Shown here: piece after piece, positions 23,856 to 32,516 of the stretch
Numbering within the stretch: the first letter of the stretch is position 1
Layout of the letters: each line of letters opens with the position of its first letter
Assembly: GCA_007118495.1 (NCBI GenBank)
Contig: SKRM01000019.1
Location: 1-63,503 of the forward strand
Length of the DNA stretch: 63,503 bases
DNA from: Bacteroidales bacterium
Lineage (GTDB): Bacteria > Bacteroidota > Bacteroidia > Bacteroidales > UBA7960
Direction of reading: 5' to 3'
Position numbers and translations under genes: made by a program
The notes under the pieces: generated by a model
Seen by the model: the letters and a program-made list of their open reading frames with translations, nothing else
What the model was told of the DNA's origin: nothing
Databases searched by the model: none

Positions 23856-25442
23856 ATGGCAGCACAAAATGAACATGATGTACAAAGCGGGGCCGATCCG
23901 TCCGCTAACCAATCAAATGAAGTTATGGATACGGGTTCAAAGGGCATCCTGAAATGGGTGGAAGACATGGGTAATAAGCTGCCCCACCCTTTCTGGATTT
24001 TTGTATGGATCTGTATACTTATCGTTGTTTTAAGTGGGATAACCGCCTTTTTTGGAGTAAGTGCCATCCATCCTGATGACGGAAGCCTGGTTGAGGCACA
24101 GAACCTGATCAGTGGAGAGGGGTTAAGGCGGTTCCTTGAAGAAATGGTCACAAACTTTGCACATTTTGCACCTTTTGGTCTTGTGTTGGTTATGCTCATG
24201 GGGGTATCCATTGCCGAGCGCAGTGGATTGCTGGCCGTAGCATTGAGAACCATTGCCTTTTCTGTTCCAAAGAAAATTGTTTTGCCAGTAATCTTCATCA
24301 TTGGAGCTTGTGGAAATATTGGTTCTGATGCAGGTATCGTCATTGTACCGCCCATTGCTGCCTTGATATTCACCCAGATGGGGCTTCACCCCATTGCCGG
24401 GCTTGTTGCCGGGTATGCAGGGGCCACAGCCGGGTTTACTGCAAACTTTTTTATAGCCGGAACCGATGTGCTTCTGGCCGGGATCAGTACAGAGATTACA
24501 TCACAAATGCCAGGAGGAATGGAAGTCAGTGCCACGGCCAACTGGTATTTTATGATTGTTTCAACCATTATGCTGGGGTTTGGAGGTGCCTTTATTGCCC
24601 GAAAATACACCATACCAAGGTGCGAAAAGTTCCAGCTTCTTGGCACTTTTGACCATGAAATTACTGACGGAAGTCTTTCGGATGTTGAAAGAAAGGGTCT
24701 GAAAAGGGCTGGTATCGCACTACTAATTTACACCATCGCCATTGTTTTATTGGTGGCTCCCTCAGGTGCACCACTCCGAAACCAGTTAACCGGTGGCATT
24801 GTTCCCTCACCATTTCTACGTGGACTGATCCCTATTCTTTTCTTCTTCTTTGCCATACCAGGCTATTTTTATGGAAAGGCTACAGGTGCCATCAAAAAGC
24901 CTAATGATATTCTGAAGCAAATGGAGCACGGGATGAAAGAGCTTTCAGGCTATATTGTTCTCATGCTTGTGGTCGCCCAGTTCATCAACCTGTTTAGCTG
25001 GTCAAACCTTGATACCATTTTAGCTATCACCGGAGCTGACTTTTTAAAATCAACGGGACTAACCGGGCCGGTATTGTTTATATTATTTATGATCCTGGTG
25101 GCTATTCTGAATATTTTTCTGGGTTCAGGTTCAGCAAAATGGGCAATTTTTGCGCCCATTTTTATACCCATGCTTGCACAGCTTAGCTTTAGTCCTGCCT
25201 TTGTGCAGCTGCTCTATCGTATAGGTGATTCAATCACCAACTGTGTTACACCTCTTTATGTTTACTTCCCCTTGTTGTTGGGATGGGTCCACAAGTATAA
25301 CAAGAACATCGGAATCGGTACCATTGTCTCGCTGTTGATACCATATGCTGTTATATTGTTTATCATGTGGGTTGTCTTGTTGTTCGCATGGTACATAATC
25401 GGACTACCCATTGGGGTCGGAGAGTTCATATACATCCAATAG
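23856..25442 (+). CDS. AbgT family transporter
   Basis: The 528-residue membrane protein has about a dozen hydrophobic helices. A soluble N-terminus (to about residue 35) precedes KWVEDMGNKLPHPFWIF, a typical AbgT start; APFGLVLVMLMGVSIAERSGLL, GNIGSDAGIVIVPPIAALIF, GATAGFTANFFIAGTDVLL, NIFLGSGSAKWAIFAPIFIPML and DSITNCVTPLYVYFPLLLGW are the family's conserved re-entrant/helix blocks. Members import p-aminobenzoyl-glutamate (AbgT) or export antimetabolites such as sulfonamides (MtrF, YdaH). Direction and substrate here are undetermined. Single-gene transcript, ended by a bidirectional terminator. Confidence 0.93.
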   Translation: MAAQNEHDVQSGADPSANQSNEVMDTGSKGILKWVEDMGNKLPHPFWIFVWICILIVVLSGITAFFGVSAIHPDDGSLVEAQNLISGEGLRRFLEEMVTNFAHFAPFGLVLVMLMGVSIAERSGLLAVALRTIAFSVPKKIVLPVIFIIGACGNIGSDAGIVIVPPIAALIFTQMGLHPIAGLVAGYAGATAGFTANFFIAGTDVLLAGISTEITSQMPGGMEVSATANWYFMIVSTIMLGFGGAFIARKYTIPRCEKFQLLGTFDHEITDGSLSDVERKGLKRAGIALLIYTIAIVLLVAPSGAPLRNQLTGGIVPSPFLRGLIPILFFFFAIPGYFYGKATGAIKKPNDILKQMEHGMKELSGYIVLMLVVAQFINLFSWSNLDTILAITGADFLKSTGLTGPVLFILFMILVAILNIFLGSGSAKWAIFAPIFIPMLAQLSFSPAFVQLLYRIGDSITNCVTPLYVYFPLLLGWVHKYNKNIGIGTIVSLLIPYAVILFIMWVVLLFAWYIIGLPIGVGEFIYIQ

Positions 25443-25460
25443 GATAAGTGCTCTTAAAAC

Positions 25461-25502
25461 AAAAAAAAGACCGGGTGACATGGAGCACCCGGTCTTTTTT
25501 TT
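25461..25502. terminator. Bidirectional rho-independent terminator
   Basis: GACCGGGTG (25469-25477) pairs perfectly with CACCCGGTC (25486-25494), flanked by A8 on the left and T8 on the right, so it serves both the AbgT gene and the convergent ribonucleotide reductase gene. Confidence 0.93.
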
Positions 25503-25514
25503 CTGAATCAGAAC

Positions 25515-28178
25515 TTATCCGCATTTACTCTCACCACAGGCGGTACAAGTAAGGCAGCCTTCCTGATAGATTACGGAGTCTTCTTGATGGCAGTTGCTGC
25601 AGATGCGGCCTTTGGCCTTGGTACCGTCGGGGATGAATTTTTTCAACGCCCTGACCACGCCGTTTTTCCAGGTGTGCAGTCTGTCACTGTTCAGACTCAG
25701 GTCATCAATGACATCTACCACCGAAGGAATGGGCATGCCATGGCGTAGGATTCCGGATATGAGCTTGGCATAATTCCAGTATTCTTTGTGGAATGAACGA
25801 GATAAACCTTCAATGGTAACCTTGTAGCCATCCTTGTCAAGAAACTGAAAATCATAGCGTTTCTCAGCGTTATCCAGGCGGTTTTTAATAACCCAGCCTT
25901 TATCAACATAGGGGGGGAGATAAAACCCATCAGCCTTTCCCGTAAAAATTTCGTAAGGTCTGTCGTTCAGTACACCCACCACAGCCATCCACTGCTCAGA
26001 GTCGTTATTGAATCTGACAATCTCAGCTTCGAGCACCTTTGGTCGTTTGGGTGCTGTTGTTTCTCTGAATTCATTTTCATCTTCTTTGCTGGTATCTTTA
26101 ACAAGAACACCAGATCTTGACCCGTCACGGTAAACAGTGATTCCCTTGCACCCACTTTCCCAACCAGTTTGGTAAATTTGTCCCACCAGCTCCTCGTCAA
26201 CATCACCCGGTACATTGACAGTAACGCTTATGGAGTGGTCGACCCATTTCTGGACACCTCCCTGCATATGGACCTTGGCTACCCAGTCTACATCATTGGC
26301 TGTAGCTTTATAAAAGGGTGACTGCTGTATAATACCCTGGAGGTCTTTGTCTTTCATGTGTTTAACTTCGTCCACATCATACCCGTTGACAGAAAGCCAG
26401 TCAATGAATTTATGGTGAAAGACGTTGTATTCTTCCCAGTGGTCGCCCACTTCGTCAACAAAGTCTACCCTTGCATTCTTGTCATTTGGATTGACTTTGC
26501 GCCGTCTTTTATAAGCGACCATGAATACCGGTTCAATGCCTGAAGTTGTCTGTGTCAGAATGGACACACTCCCTGTTGGTGCAATAGTAAGCAAGGCAAT
26601 GTTCCGGCGGCCTTTTTCTTTCATTTCTTCATACAGGTCGGGATCGGACTCTTTAAGACGCATTATAAAGGGGTTGCCAGCTTCTCTTTCAGTGTCATAC
26701 AACGGGAATGAGCCCCGGTCGCCGGCCAGCTTTACAGACGATCTGTAGGCTTCAATGGCAAGGGTTTTGTGAACGTTTGTGGAAAAATCAGTGGCTTCTT
26801 GTGTCCCGTACCTGTATCCTAATGCAGCCAACATGTCACCCTCGGCGGTGATCCCAATTCCGGTGCGTCGTCCTTCAATACATTTATCACGGATCTTGTT
26901 CCAAAGGTCTAATTCAACACGCTTGACCTCTTCTTCTTCAGGATCAGATTGAATTTTATTCAGGATGTTGTCAATCTTCTCGAGTTCAAGGTCAATGATG
27001 TCGTCCATGATGCGTTGTGCATACGCCACATGTTTTTTGAACAGGTCAAAATCGAAACTGGCTCTCGAACTGAATGGGTTGTTGACATAGCTGAACAAGT
27101 TGATGGCCAGCAATCTGCAGCTATCATAAGGACACAGGGGAATCTCTCCGCAAGGGTTGGTTGATACGGTGGTGAAGCCCATATCGGCATAGCGGTCGGG
27201 GACTGACTCTCTGATAATAGTGTCCCAGAATAGAATTCCTGGTTCTGCCGATTTCCATGCATTATGGACAATTTTTGACCATAATTCTCTTGCCCTGATT
27301 TTCTTTACATAGGTTGGATTGTCGGCGTTGATGGGATACTGTTGCACAAACTCCTTGTCCTCAACCACTGCCTGCATGAATTCGTCAGTAATCTTCACTG
27401 ATACGTTGGCACCGGTTACCTTTCCCTGTTCAAGTTTGGCGTCAATAAATCCTTCTGCATCAGGGTGTTTAACAGAAACAGTTAGCATCAAAGCGCCCCT
27501 GCGTCCATCCTGGGCCACCTCTCTGGTTGAGTTTGAATAACGTTCCATAAAGGGTACCAGACCCGTTGATGTCAGGGCACTGTTTTTAACGGGGCTGCCT
27601 TTTGGGCGGATATGGGATAAATCATGTCCGACGCCACCACGCCTTTTCATTAGCTGTACCTGCTCTTCGTCAACCTTCATGATCCCTCCATAAGAGTCAG
27701 CATCTCCCTTATTACCTATGACAAAGCAATTTGACAGAGATCCGATTTGAAAAGGATTGCCGATGCCTGCCATGGGGCTACCCTGGGGCACTATGTATTT
27801 AAAGTCTTTGAGCAGGTTGAACAGAATTTCTTCAGAAACCGGATTTGGGTATTTTTGCTCAATCCGGTTGATTTCACGCGCCAGGCGGCGGTGCATATCG
27901 TCGGGTGTTCTTTCGTAAAGGTTGCCATCAGAGTCTTTAAGGGCATATTTGTTTACCCATACACCAGCGGCAAGGCTGTCACCCCTGAAGTACTCCGTGG
28001 CCATTTGCAGGGCCTGGTCATAGTCATATTTTGTCAGGGTATGTCCCAACACCTCTTTTGTCCCGGGAGATTCTTCAGGCATGGTTCTTTTATCCAGAAC
28101 CTGGTTATACAAATTTGTGCCTTCTCCTTGTGGGTTGCTTTCAGTGGTTAGTTCACGCAGTGTAGTCTTTTCGCCCAT
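25515..28178 (-). CDS. nrdJ: Adenosylcobalamin-dependent (class II) ribonucleoside-diphosphate reductase
   Basis: The 887-residue enzyme reduces ribonucleotides to deoxyribonucleotides with coenzyme B12, independent of oxygen. Seen: the radical-barrel elements GSLSNCFVIGN, RRGGVGHDLSHIRPKGS, STNPCGEIPLCPYDSC (the N-C-x-E active site) and IAPTGSVSILTQTTSGIEPVF. The C-terminus carries a zinc-ribbon-like CSNCHQEDSVIYQEGCLTCTACG with redox-capable cysteines. There is no N-terminal ATP-cone, so activity-site regulation is not evident. No class I or III subunit lies in this window, and I see no B12 riboswitch upstream. It points to an organism needing dNTP synthesis with or without oxygen. Confidence 0.95.
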   Translation of the reverse strand: MGEKTTLRELTTESNPQGEGTNLYNQVLDKRTMPEESPGTKEVLGHTLTKYDYDQALQMATEYFRGDSLAAGVWVNKYALKDSDGNLYERTPDDMHRRLAREINRIEQKYPNPVSEEILFNLLKDFKYIVPQGSPMAGIGNPFQIGSLSNCFVIGNKGDADSYGGIMKVDEEQVQLMKRRGGVGHDLSHIRPKGSPVKNSALTSTGLVPFMERYSNSTREVAQDGRRGALMLTVSVKHPDAEGFIDAKLEQGKVTGANVSVKITDEFMQAVVEDKEFVQQYPINADNPTYVKKIRARELWSKIVHNAWKSAEPGILFWDTIIRESVPDRYADMGFTTVSTNPCGEIPLCPYDSCRLLAINLFSYVNNPFSSRASFDFDLFKKHVAYAQRIMDDIIDLELEKIDNILNKIQSDPEEEEVKRVELDLWNKIRDKCIEGRRTGIGITAEGDMLAALGYRYGTQEATDFSTNVHKTLAIEAYRSSVKLAGDRGSFPLYDTEREAGNPFIMRLKESDPDLYEEMKEKGRRNIALLTIAPTGSVSILTQTTSGIEPVFMVAYKRRRKVNPNDKNARVDFVDEVGDHWEEYNVFHHKFIDWLSVNGYDVDEVKHMKDKDLQGIIQQSPFYKATANDVDWVAKVHMQGGVQKWVDHSISVTVNVPGDVDEELVGQIYQTGWESGCKGITVYRDGSRSGVLVKDTSKEDENEFRETTAPKRPKVLEAEIVRFNNDSEQWMAVVGVLNDRPYEIFTGKADGFYLPPYVDKGWVIKNRLDNAEKRYDFQFLDKDGYKVTIEGLSRSFHKEYWNYAKLISGILRHGMPIPSVVDVIDDLSLNSDRLHTWKNGVVRALKKFIPDGTKAKGRICSNCHQEDSVIYQEGCLTCTACGESKCG

Positions 28179-28454
28179 ATCTCTGAGTTGTTTTAGTCGT
28201 TAATCTCTGAAGGAAAGCGCTTCTGGTAAATTGGTGTTGAAGACCTGAGAATTGCGGCCGTAACAACGAAGTTATGAAACATAACAATGAAATCCCTCCA
28301 TAGGTTTTCAACAAAAGCTGAAAGTTATTAACGAACAGGCCCTAACTTATTGAGAGGAAAAAAGATAGGTAAGTTGTTAAAAGTATATCGTGAAGGGATT
28401 GTTTATGTAGTTGAAATTCAAATTAATACATTAATTCAAAACCAGCATCCTCCC
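28179..28454. other. Intergenic region between nrdJ and prfB
   Basis: 276 bp with no supportable gene, RNA or riboswitch. The best nrdJ promoter candidate is a near-match TAACTTTC on the reverse strand at 28320-28327 (one mismatch), 142 nt from the start codon; this is weak. I see no NrdR-like box or terminator. Confidence 0.4.
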
Positions 28455-29538
28455 TTACGAAAACTCAATGAGATAGGCTTTAACAAAGGCATCCAGGTCA
28501 CCATCCATCACTTGTTGCACATTTGAGGTTTCTACTCCGGTACGAAGATCCTTTACCATTTTATAGGGGTGAAAAACATAGCTTCTGATCTGCGACCCCC
28601 ACTCAATTTTCATCTTACTGCTCTCAAGGGCATCTAACTTTTCCCTTTTTTTGCGAAGTTCCAACTCGTACAACTGAGATTTGAGCATGGTCATTGCTTT
28701 ATCTCTGTTCTGTTGTTGTGAGCGGGTCTCCTGACACTCAACTACCAATCCGGATGGTGCGTGTCTGACTCTGACAGCACTCTCAACCTTGTTTACATTC
28801 TGACCGCCCGGACCACTTGACCTGAAAGTATCCCAACTCAGATCGGCCGGGTTGATCTCAATCAGGATGTTGTCGTCAACCATGGGATAGGCGTAAACTG
28901 ATGCAAAAGATGTATGCCGTTTGTGGTTGGCATCAAAGGGTGAGAGCCTCACCAGGCGGTGAACACCGCTTTCTCCTTTGAGATAGCCAAAAGCAAATTC
29001 GCCGTCAAGTTCAATGGAGGCACTCTTTATACCAGCGCCTTCTCCCTCTTGAATATCCAGGACTTTTGATGTGTAGTTGTTTCGCTCGGCCCATCGCAGG
29101 TACATACGCATGAGCATTTCTGCCCAATCCTGACTTTCTGTGCCTCCGGCGCCTGCATTGATGTTGAGGATGGCACTGAGACGATCCTCTTCTTTGTTGA
29201 GCATTTTGCGAAACTCAAGGTCTTCAATGACGGCCAGGGTTTTGTTATATTGGGCCATGACTTCGTCTTCAGTTCCTTCGCCTGCATTGAAGAACTCCAG
29301 CAACACTTTCAGATCTTCCAGTTTCCGGGTTGCTTCGTCGTAGCTTTCAATCCACTTATTGATGGCACTGATTTCACGCAAAATTTTTTCTGCGTCCTGG
29401 GGGTTATCCCAAAAACCCGGAGCTTCTGTTAATTTTTGCTGGTGGTTTACATCGTCTTTCTTTTTATCGATGTCAAAGGAACCTCCTTAAGGCGTCAAGC
29501 CTCTTGTTCAAATCTTTGATGTGGTCTGTGTATATCAT
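28455..29538 (-). CDS. prfB: Peptide chain release factor 2, with programmed +1 frameshift
   Basis: RF2 recognises UAA and UGA. A 21-codon zero-frame ORF runs from ATG 29538 to CTT 29476-29478 and meets TGA at 29473-29475; after a +1 shift the frame continues at GAC (29472-29474) for 339 residues, giving about 360 residues in total. Class motifs: SPF anticodon tripeptide (RLSPFDANHKRH), GGQ catalytic motif (SSGPGGQNVNKVES) and QQQNRDKAM. Without the shift only a 21-residue peptide would be made, so the N-terminal peptide (ending ALRRFL) is required. The frameshift site has the same layout as in Escherichia coli and senses RF2 level through its own UGA. It lies upstream of nrdJ and downstream of recX on the reverse strand. 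Confidence 0.95.
29472..29487 (-). promoter_or_regulatory. prfB +1 recoding site (SD-like sequence, CTT TGA C)
   Basis: On the reverse strand AGGAGG (29482-29487), one codon TTC, then CTT-TGA-C. The P-site tRNA on CUU slips to UUU and GAC is read next. The SD-like hexamer sits 3 nt upstream of CUU, the E. coli spacing. Autoregulation by RF2 availability is established for this arrangement. Confidence 0.93.
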
Positions 29539-29551
29539 GTTTATCTGGTTT

Positions 29552-29631
29552 GGCTCGGCCTTTCAGGCCTCGCAGTTATGCCCTCGGCTTCGCCTCGGGC
29601 GGTTAGGCTCAGCCTTTCAGGCCTCGCGGTT
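29552..29631. repeat. GC-rich tandem-like repeat pair between prfB and recX
   Basis: Two 26-bp copies (29552-29577 and 29606-29631) share 24 of 26 bases, 54 bp apart start to start. Each contains the hairpin-forming GGCCTTTCAGGCC-like core (second copy AGCCTTTCAGGCC). Between them is an imperfect stem of GCCCTCGG / CCTCGGGC. The stretch is far more GC-rich than the flanking DNA. No gene fits; it may be a REP-like or terminator element. Confidence 0.5.
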
Positions 29632-29650
29632 GGCCCTCGCGGAGCGATGC

Positions 29651-30127
29651 CTAACTTGCCAACTCTTTTATCGTTTTCCAGACCAACTCTGATTCAAAAC
29701 CTTTTTGCATCAGGTAGGCGGCTGTTTTTTCCTTTATGTTTTCTTTGCCTTTCAGTTCGTATATTTTCTTTTCTGTGAGGCTTAAAAGTGTTTGCAAATA
29801 TTTGTCTTCTTCTATGTCTGTCAATGCAGACTGTATGTCTTGCGGCTTTATTTTGCGATTTTGCAGCTCCAGGCGAATCCTTATTTTGCCCCAATGGTTT
29901 TGATTGAATTTGCTGCGGGCAAATACCGAAGCAAATCGCTTGTCTTCAATATATCCATCTGCCATTAAGCTGCCCAGGATTTGCTCAGCCAGGTCTTTAT
30001 CCGCACCCAGGGTGCCAAGCTTTTGCAGCACCTCTGTGGAGCATCGCTCCCTGTAAGCGCAAAACTTCCTCGCCTTTTCAGTTATTTCTCTTTTATTTTC
30101 TGCCAGAAACTGCCTGGTGTTACTCAT
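29651..30127 (-). CDS. recX: Regulatory protein RecX
   Basis: The 158-residue helical protein fits RecX, an inhibitor of RecA filaments. It is built of three-helix repeats: KARKFCAYRERCSTEVLQKL, then YIEDKRFASVFARSKFNQNHWGKIRIRLEL and finally KEKTAAYLMQKGFESELVWKTI. The D-x-RFA-x(3) and GxxRIxxEL-like blocks (GKIRIRLEL) are family hallmarks. recA is not adjacent. The gene ends only 112 nt before the prfB start; the space holds the GC-rich repeats. Confidence 0.88.
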   Translation of the reverse strand: MSNTRQFLAENKREITEKARKFCAYRERCSTEVLQKLGTLGADKDLAEQILGSLMADGYIEDKRFASVFARSKFNQNHWGKIRIRLELQNRKIKPQDIQSALTDIEEDKYLQTLLSLTEKKIYELKGKENIKEKTAAYLMQKGFESELVWKTIKELAS

Positions 30128-30170
30128 GGCATTTTCTTTGGGTTATTTTTATGCAAAGATAGAACAAACA

Positions 30171-30212
30171 CCCAAAAAAACAGCGGGAATACATAACCGT
30201 GTATTCCCGCTG
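30171..30212 (-). terminator. Rho-independent terminator of the RNase G gene
   Basis: A perfect 12-bp stem CAGCGGGAATAC (30181-30192) / GTATTCCCGCTG (30201-30212) with an 8-nt loop; on the reverse strand it is followed by G and a run of seven T's. Confidence 0.92.
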
Positions 30213-30228
30213 CCAGTGAGCTAAGCTT

Positions 30229-31779
30229 TCAGAGCTTAATTTCGTCATCCAGTTTGTTAAAAAACCGGTATTCGAGAAAGTGGTAGGATGTGGAAGGGAA
30301 TACCTTTATCCACTTCTTGTACTTAAAGAACCATTTCATTTGTGTTGAAAGCAAACCTTTTGTAAGATAAGCGCTGATAAATGGGTGAACCCTTAGTGTA
30401 AGAGATGGCTCGTTTTGTTCTCTTATCAGGTAGCGAAGGTTGCTTTCAATCTCATCTACCAGAATAATGCTGGGCTTTATCTGGCCACTTCCACCACATG
30501 CAGGGCATTTTTCAAGGATCTCGACACTGGTTTCTGTCCTTACCCTTTGCCTGGTGATCTGAACCAGTCCAAATTTGCTGGGTGGCAGAATGTTGTGCTT
30601 TGCCCTGTCTTTCTTCATCTCTTCTTTCATCCGCTCATACAACTTACGTCGGTTTGCAGGTTGGATCATATCGATGAAGTCGACTACAATAATGCCCCCC
30701 ATATCTCGCAGCCTTAATTGACGTGCAATTTCGCCTGCTGCTTCGAGGTTTACATCCAGGGCGTTATCTTCCTGGCTGTTGTCACCTTTAATCCGTTGTC
30801 CACTGTTTACATCAATTACGTGCAGAGCCTCTGTATGTTCAATAACCAGATAGGCACCGCTTTTTACTGATACCACTTTACCAAAGGAGCTTTTGATTTG
30901 CTTATCTACTCCAAAATGGTCAAAGATCTGATCTCTTCCCTTGAAAAGCTTCAGGATATCCAGCTTGTCAGGGGCAATGGTTTTCATATAATCCCTTAAT
31001 TCTTCAAAAACGAATGGGTCATTTACATGAATGTTGTTGAAGGACTCGTTGAGCATATCCCGCAACATGGCGGACGAACGGTTAATCTCTCCAAGAATAA
31101 TCCTGGGTGGCTTTGCATTGGTGAGTTTTTCAGCGATGCTGTACCATTTTGAAATAAGGTTATTCAAATCTGCATCCAGATCTGCCACCATTTTTCCTTC
31201 AGCAACAGTTCTGATGATGACGCCGAAGTTTTTTGGTTTGATGCTTTGAACAAGCCGTTTCAAACGGTTTTTTTCTTCATTGTTCTGTATTTTCTGAGAC
31301 ACGCTTATGCGGTCAGAAAACGGAACCAGAACCAGGTATCTGCCAGCCAATGATAATTCACTGGTGATTCTTGGTCCTTTTGTTGAAATGGGTTCTTTAG
31401 CAATCTGAACCAATACAGGCTGGCCGGCGGTGAGCACTTCGGTGATCTTACCGGTTTTTTCAATCTCTTTTTCAAGATGAAAATTTTCCATGGCCAGGAC
31501 TTTTGTTTTTCCTGCCATGGCCAACTTGGTGTACTTGTTCAGACTGTTTACCTGGCTTCCCAGGTCAAGATAGTGTAGAAAGGCATCCTTTTCGTATCCC
31601 ACATCCACAAAGGCGGCATTTAAACCCGAAATGATCTTCTTGATCTTTCCGAGGAAGATGTCGCCTACGGAATAGTTGTTGTTTTTTCGCTCGCGGTGAA
31701 GTTCTACTAAACGCTTATCCTCGAGCAAAGCCATGACAACCTCCGTTGTGCCGGAATCAATGATCAATTCTTTGTTCAC
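30229..31779 (-). CDS. rng: Ribonuclease G/E family endoribonuclease
   Basis: The 516-residue protein has the catalytic architecture of RNase E/G without RNase E's long C-terminal scaffold, so RNase G is the better name. Seen: an N-terminal S1 domain (VGDIFLGKIKKIISGLNAAFVDVGYEKDAFLHY), VLVQIAKEPISTKGPRITSELSLAGRYLV, the DNase I-like catalytic part with HVIDVNSGQR, GGIIVVDFIDM and the metal-binding acidic residues, and the Zn-link CPACGGSG. The family cleaves AU-rich single-stranded RNA for rRNA maturation and decay. The start codon is AUG 31779. It follows the HU and small basic protein genes and is separated from them by a hairpin terminator. Confidence 0.95.
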   Translation of the reverse strand: MNKELIIDSGTTEVVMALLEDKRLVELHRERKNNNYSVGDIFLGKIKKIISGLNAAFVDVGYEKDAFLHYLDLGSQVNSLNKYTKLAMAGKTKVLAMENFHLEKEIEKTGKITEVLTAGQPVLVQIAKEPISTKGPRITSELSLAGRYLVLVPFSDRISVSQKIQNNEEKNRLKRLVQSIKPKNFGVIIRTVAEGKMVADLDADLNNLISKWYSIAEKLTNAKPPRIILGEINRSSAMLRDMLNESFNNIHVNDPFVFEELRDYMKTIAPDKLDILKLFKGRDQIFDHFGVDKQIKSSFGKVVSVKSGAYLVIEHTEALHVIDVNSGQRIKGDNSQEDNALDVNLEAAGEIARQLRLRDMGGIIVVDFIDMIQPANRRKLYERMKEEMKKDRAKHNILPPSKFGLVQITRQRVRTETSVEILEKCPACGGSGQIKPSIILVDEIESNLRYLIREQNEPSLTLRVHPFISAYLTKGLLSTQMKWFFKYKKWIKVFPSTSYHFLEYRFFNKLDDEIKL

Positions 31780-31860
31780 AATTGAGATACTTTAAAGTTT
31801 CATGGTCCATCAAATATACATGGAGGGGAGGATGCAAGCACCGGATGAATACCGGCAGCT

Positions 31861-31902
31861 GAAAACAAAATTACATAATACCGGCGGGCATTATGTAATT
31901 TT
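31861..31902 (-). terminator. AT-rich hairpin, probable terminator before rng
   Basis: AAAATTACATAAT (31867-31879) pairs fully with ATTATGTAATTTT (31890-31902) around a GC-rich 10-nt loop: a 13-bp perfect stem. On the reverse strand a GTTTTC tract follows. It would end the HU/basic protein transcript, or attenuate read-through into rng. Confidence 0.6.
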
Positions 31903-31941
31903 TCAGGAAAAGAATGCGGGCAAACTTATCCCTTAAGCGCG

Positions 31942-32031
31942 CTACTTCTTCTTATGCCTGTTTTTCCTCAGACGCTTTTTGCGCTTGTGGGTTGCCATTT
32001 TATGTCTTTTTCTCTTTTTTCCGCTAGGCAT
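31942..32031 (-). CDS. 29-residue Lys/Arg-rich ribosomal-type protein (AURKAIP1/COX24-like)
   Basis: ATG 32031 to TAG 31942. The 29-residue product starts MPSGKKRKRHKMATHKRKK and ends NRHKKK: 18 of 29 residues are Lys, Arg or His-type bases. Homologues between HU and RNase G genes are conserved in Bacteroidota and annotated as AURKAIP1/COX24-domain proteins, the family of the mycobacterial ribosomal protein bS22. I infer a small subunit ribosomal role. It is too short for standard gene finders and lies 69 nt after the HU gene. Confidence 0.8.
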   Translation of the reverse strand: MPSGKKRKRHKMATHKRKKRLRKNRHKKK

Positions 32032-32100
32032 ATCAAGTCTCCTAATTAAATAATAAAATTCTTCATCAAAAATCTTTCTGCCCCGCAGAGAGTTGTAGTC

Positions 32101-32388
32101 TTAAGCTTTTACCGAAGCTTTTACTTCACTTACAAACTCTTTTGCAGGTTTGAATGCTGGGATGCAATGTGCAGGGATGATAATAGTTGTGTTCTTTGAA
32201 ATGTTTCTCCCAGTCTTTTCAGCGCGTTCTTTGATGATAAAGCTACCAAATCCCCTCAGGTAAACATTTTCTCCTTTTACCAGAGATTTTTTCACAGTGT
32301 TCATAAAGGCTTCAACAGTGGCCTGAACAGCTACTTTTTCAATACCAGTCTTATTGGCAATTTCCGTTACGATTTCAGCTTTAGTCAT
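32101..32388 (-). CDS. HU family DNA-binding protein
   Basis: The 95-residue protein fits the HU/IHF fold: MTKAEIVTEIANKTGIEKVAVQA (helical body), then FMNTVKKSLVKGENVYLRGFGSFIIKERAEKTGRN (dimer core with the G-FGSF block) and a basic arm ending AFKPAKEF. The C-terminal extension is short. Role: bends and compacts DNA; it is one of several HU-like proteins usual in Bacteroidota. A clear promoter lies at 32448-32482. Confidence 0.96.
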   Translation of the reverse strand: MTKAEIVTEIANKTGIEKVAVQATVEAFMNTVKKSLVKGENVYLRGFGSFIIKERAEKTGRNISKNTTIIIPAHCIPAFKPAKEFVSEVKASVKA

Positions 32389-32447
32389 AATACTTTATTT
32401 TTTTGGTTATAAGGTAATTATCCTTATATTCTGTTTGTTTCGGGATG

Positions 32448-32482
32448 CAAAGATAACTTTTTTCTTATTATTTGAAAACAAA
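32448..32482 (-). promoter_or_regulatory. Promoter of the HU gene
   Basis: Reverse-strand -7 box TATCTTTG (32448-32455) and TTTG (32479-32482), spaced 23 bp; 59 nt upstream of the ATG. Confidence 0.55.
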
Positions 32483-32516
32483 TTAATTATTTTTACGTCA
32501 ATTGGTTAGCTAAAAT

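Noticed and set aside
28179-28454. Possible cobalamin riboswitch before the B12-dependent reductase
   Set aside because: The only B12-box-like piece (GAAGACCTGAG) lies on the wrong strand, and no further conserved elements are seen.
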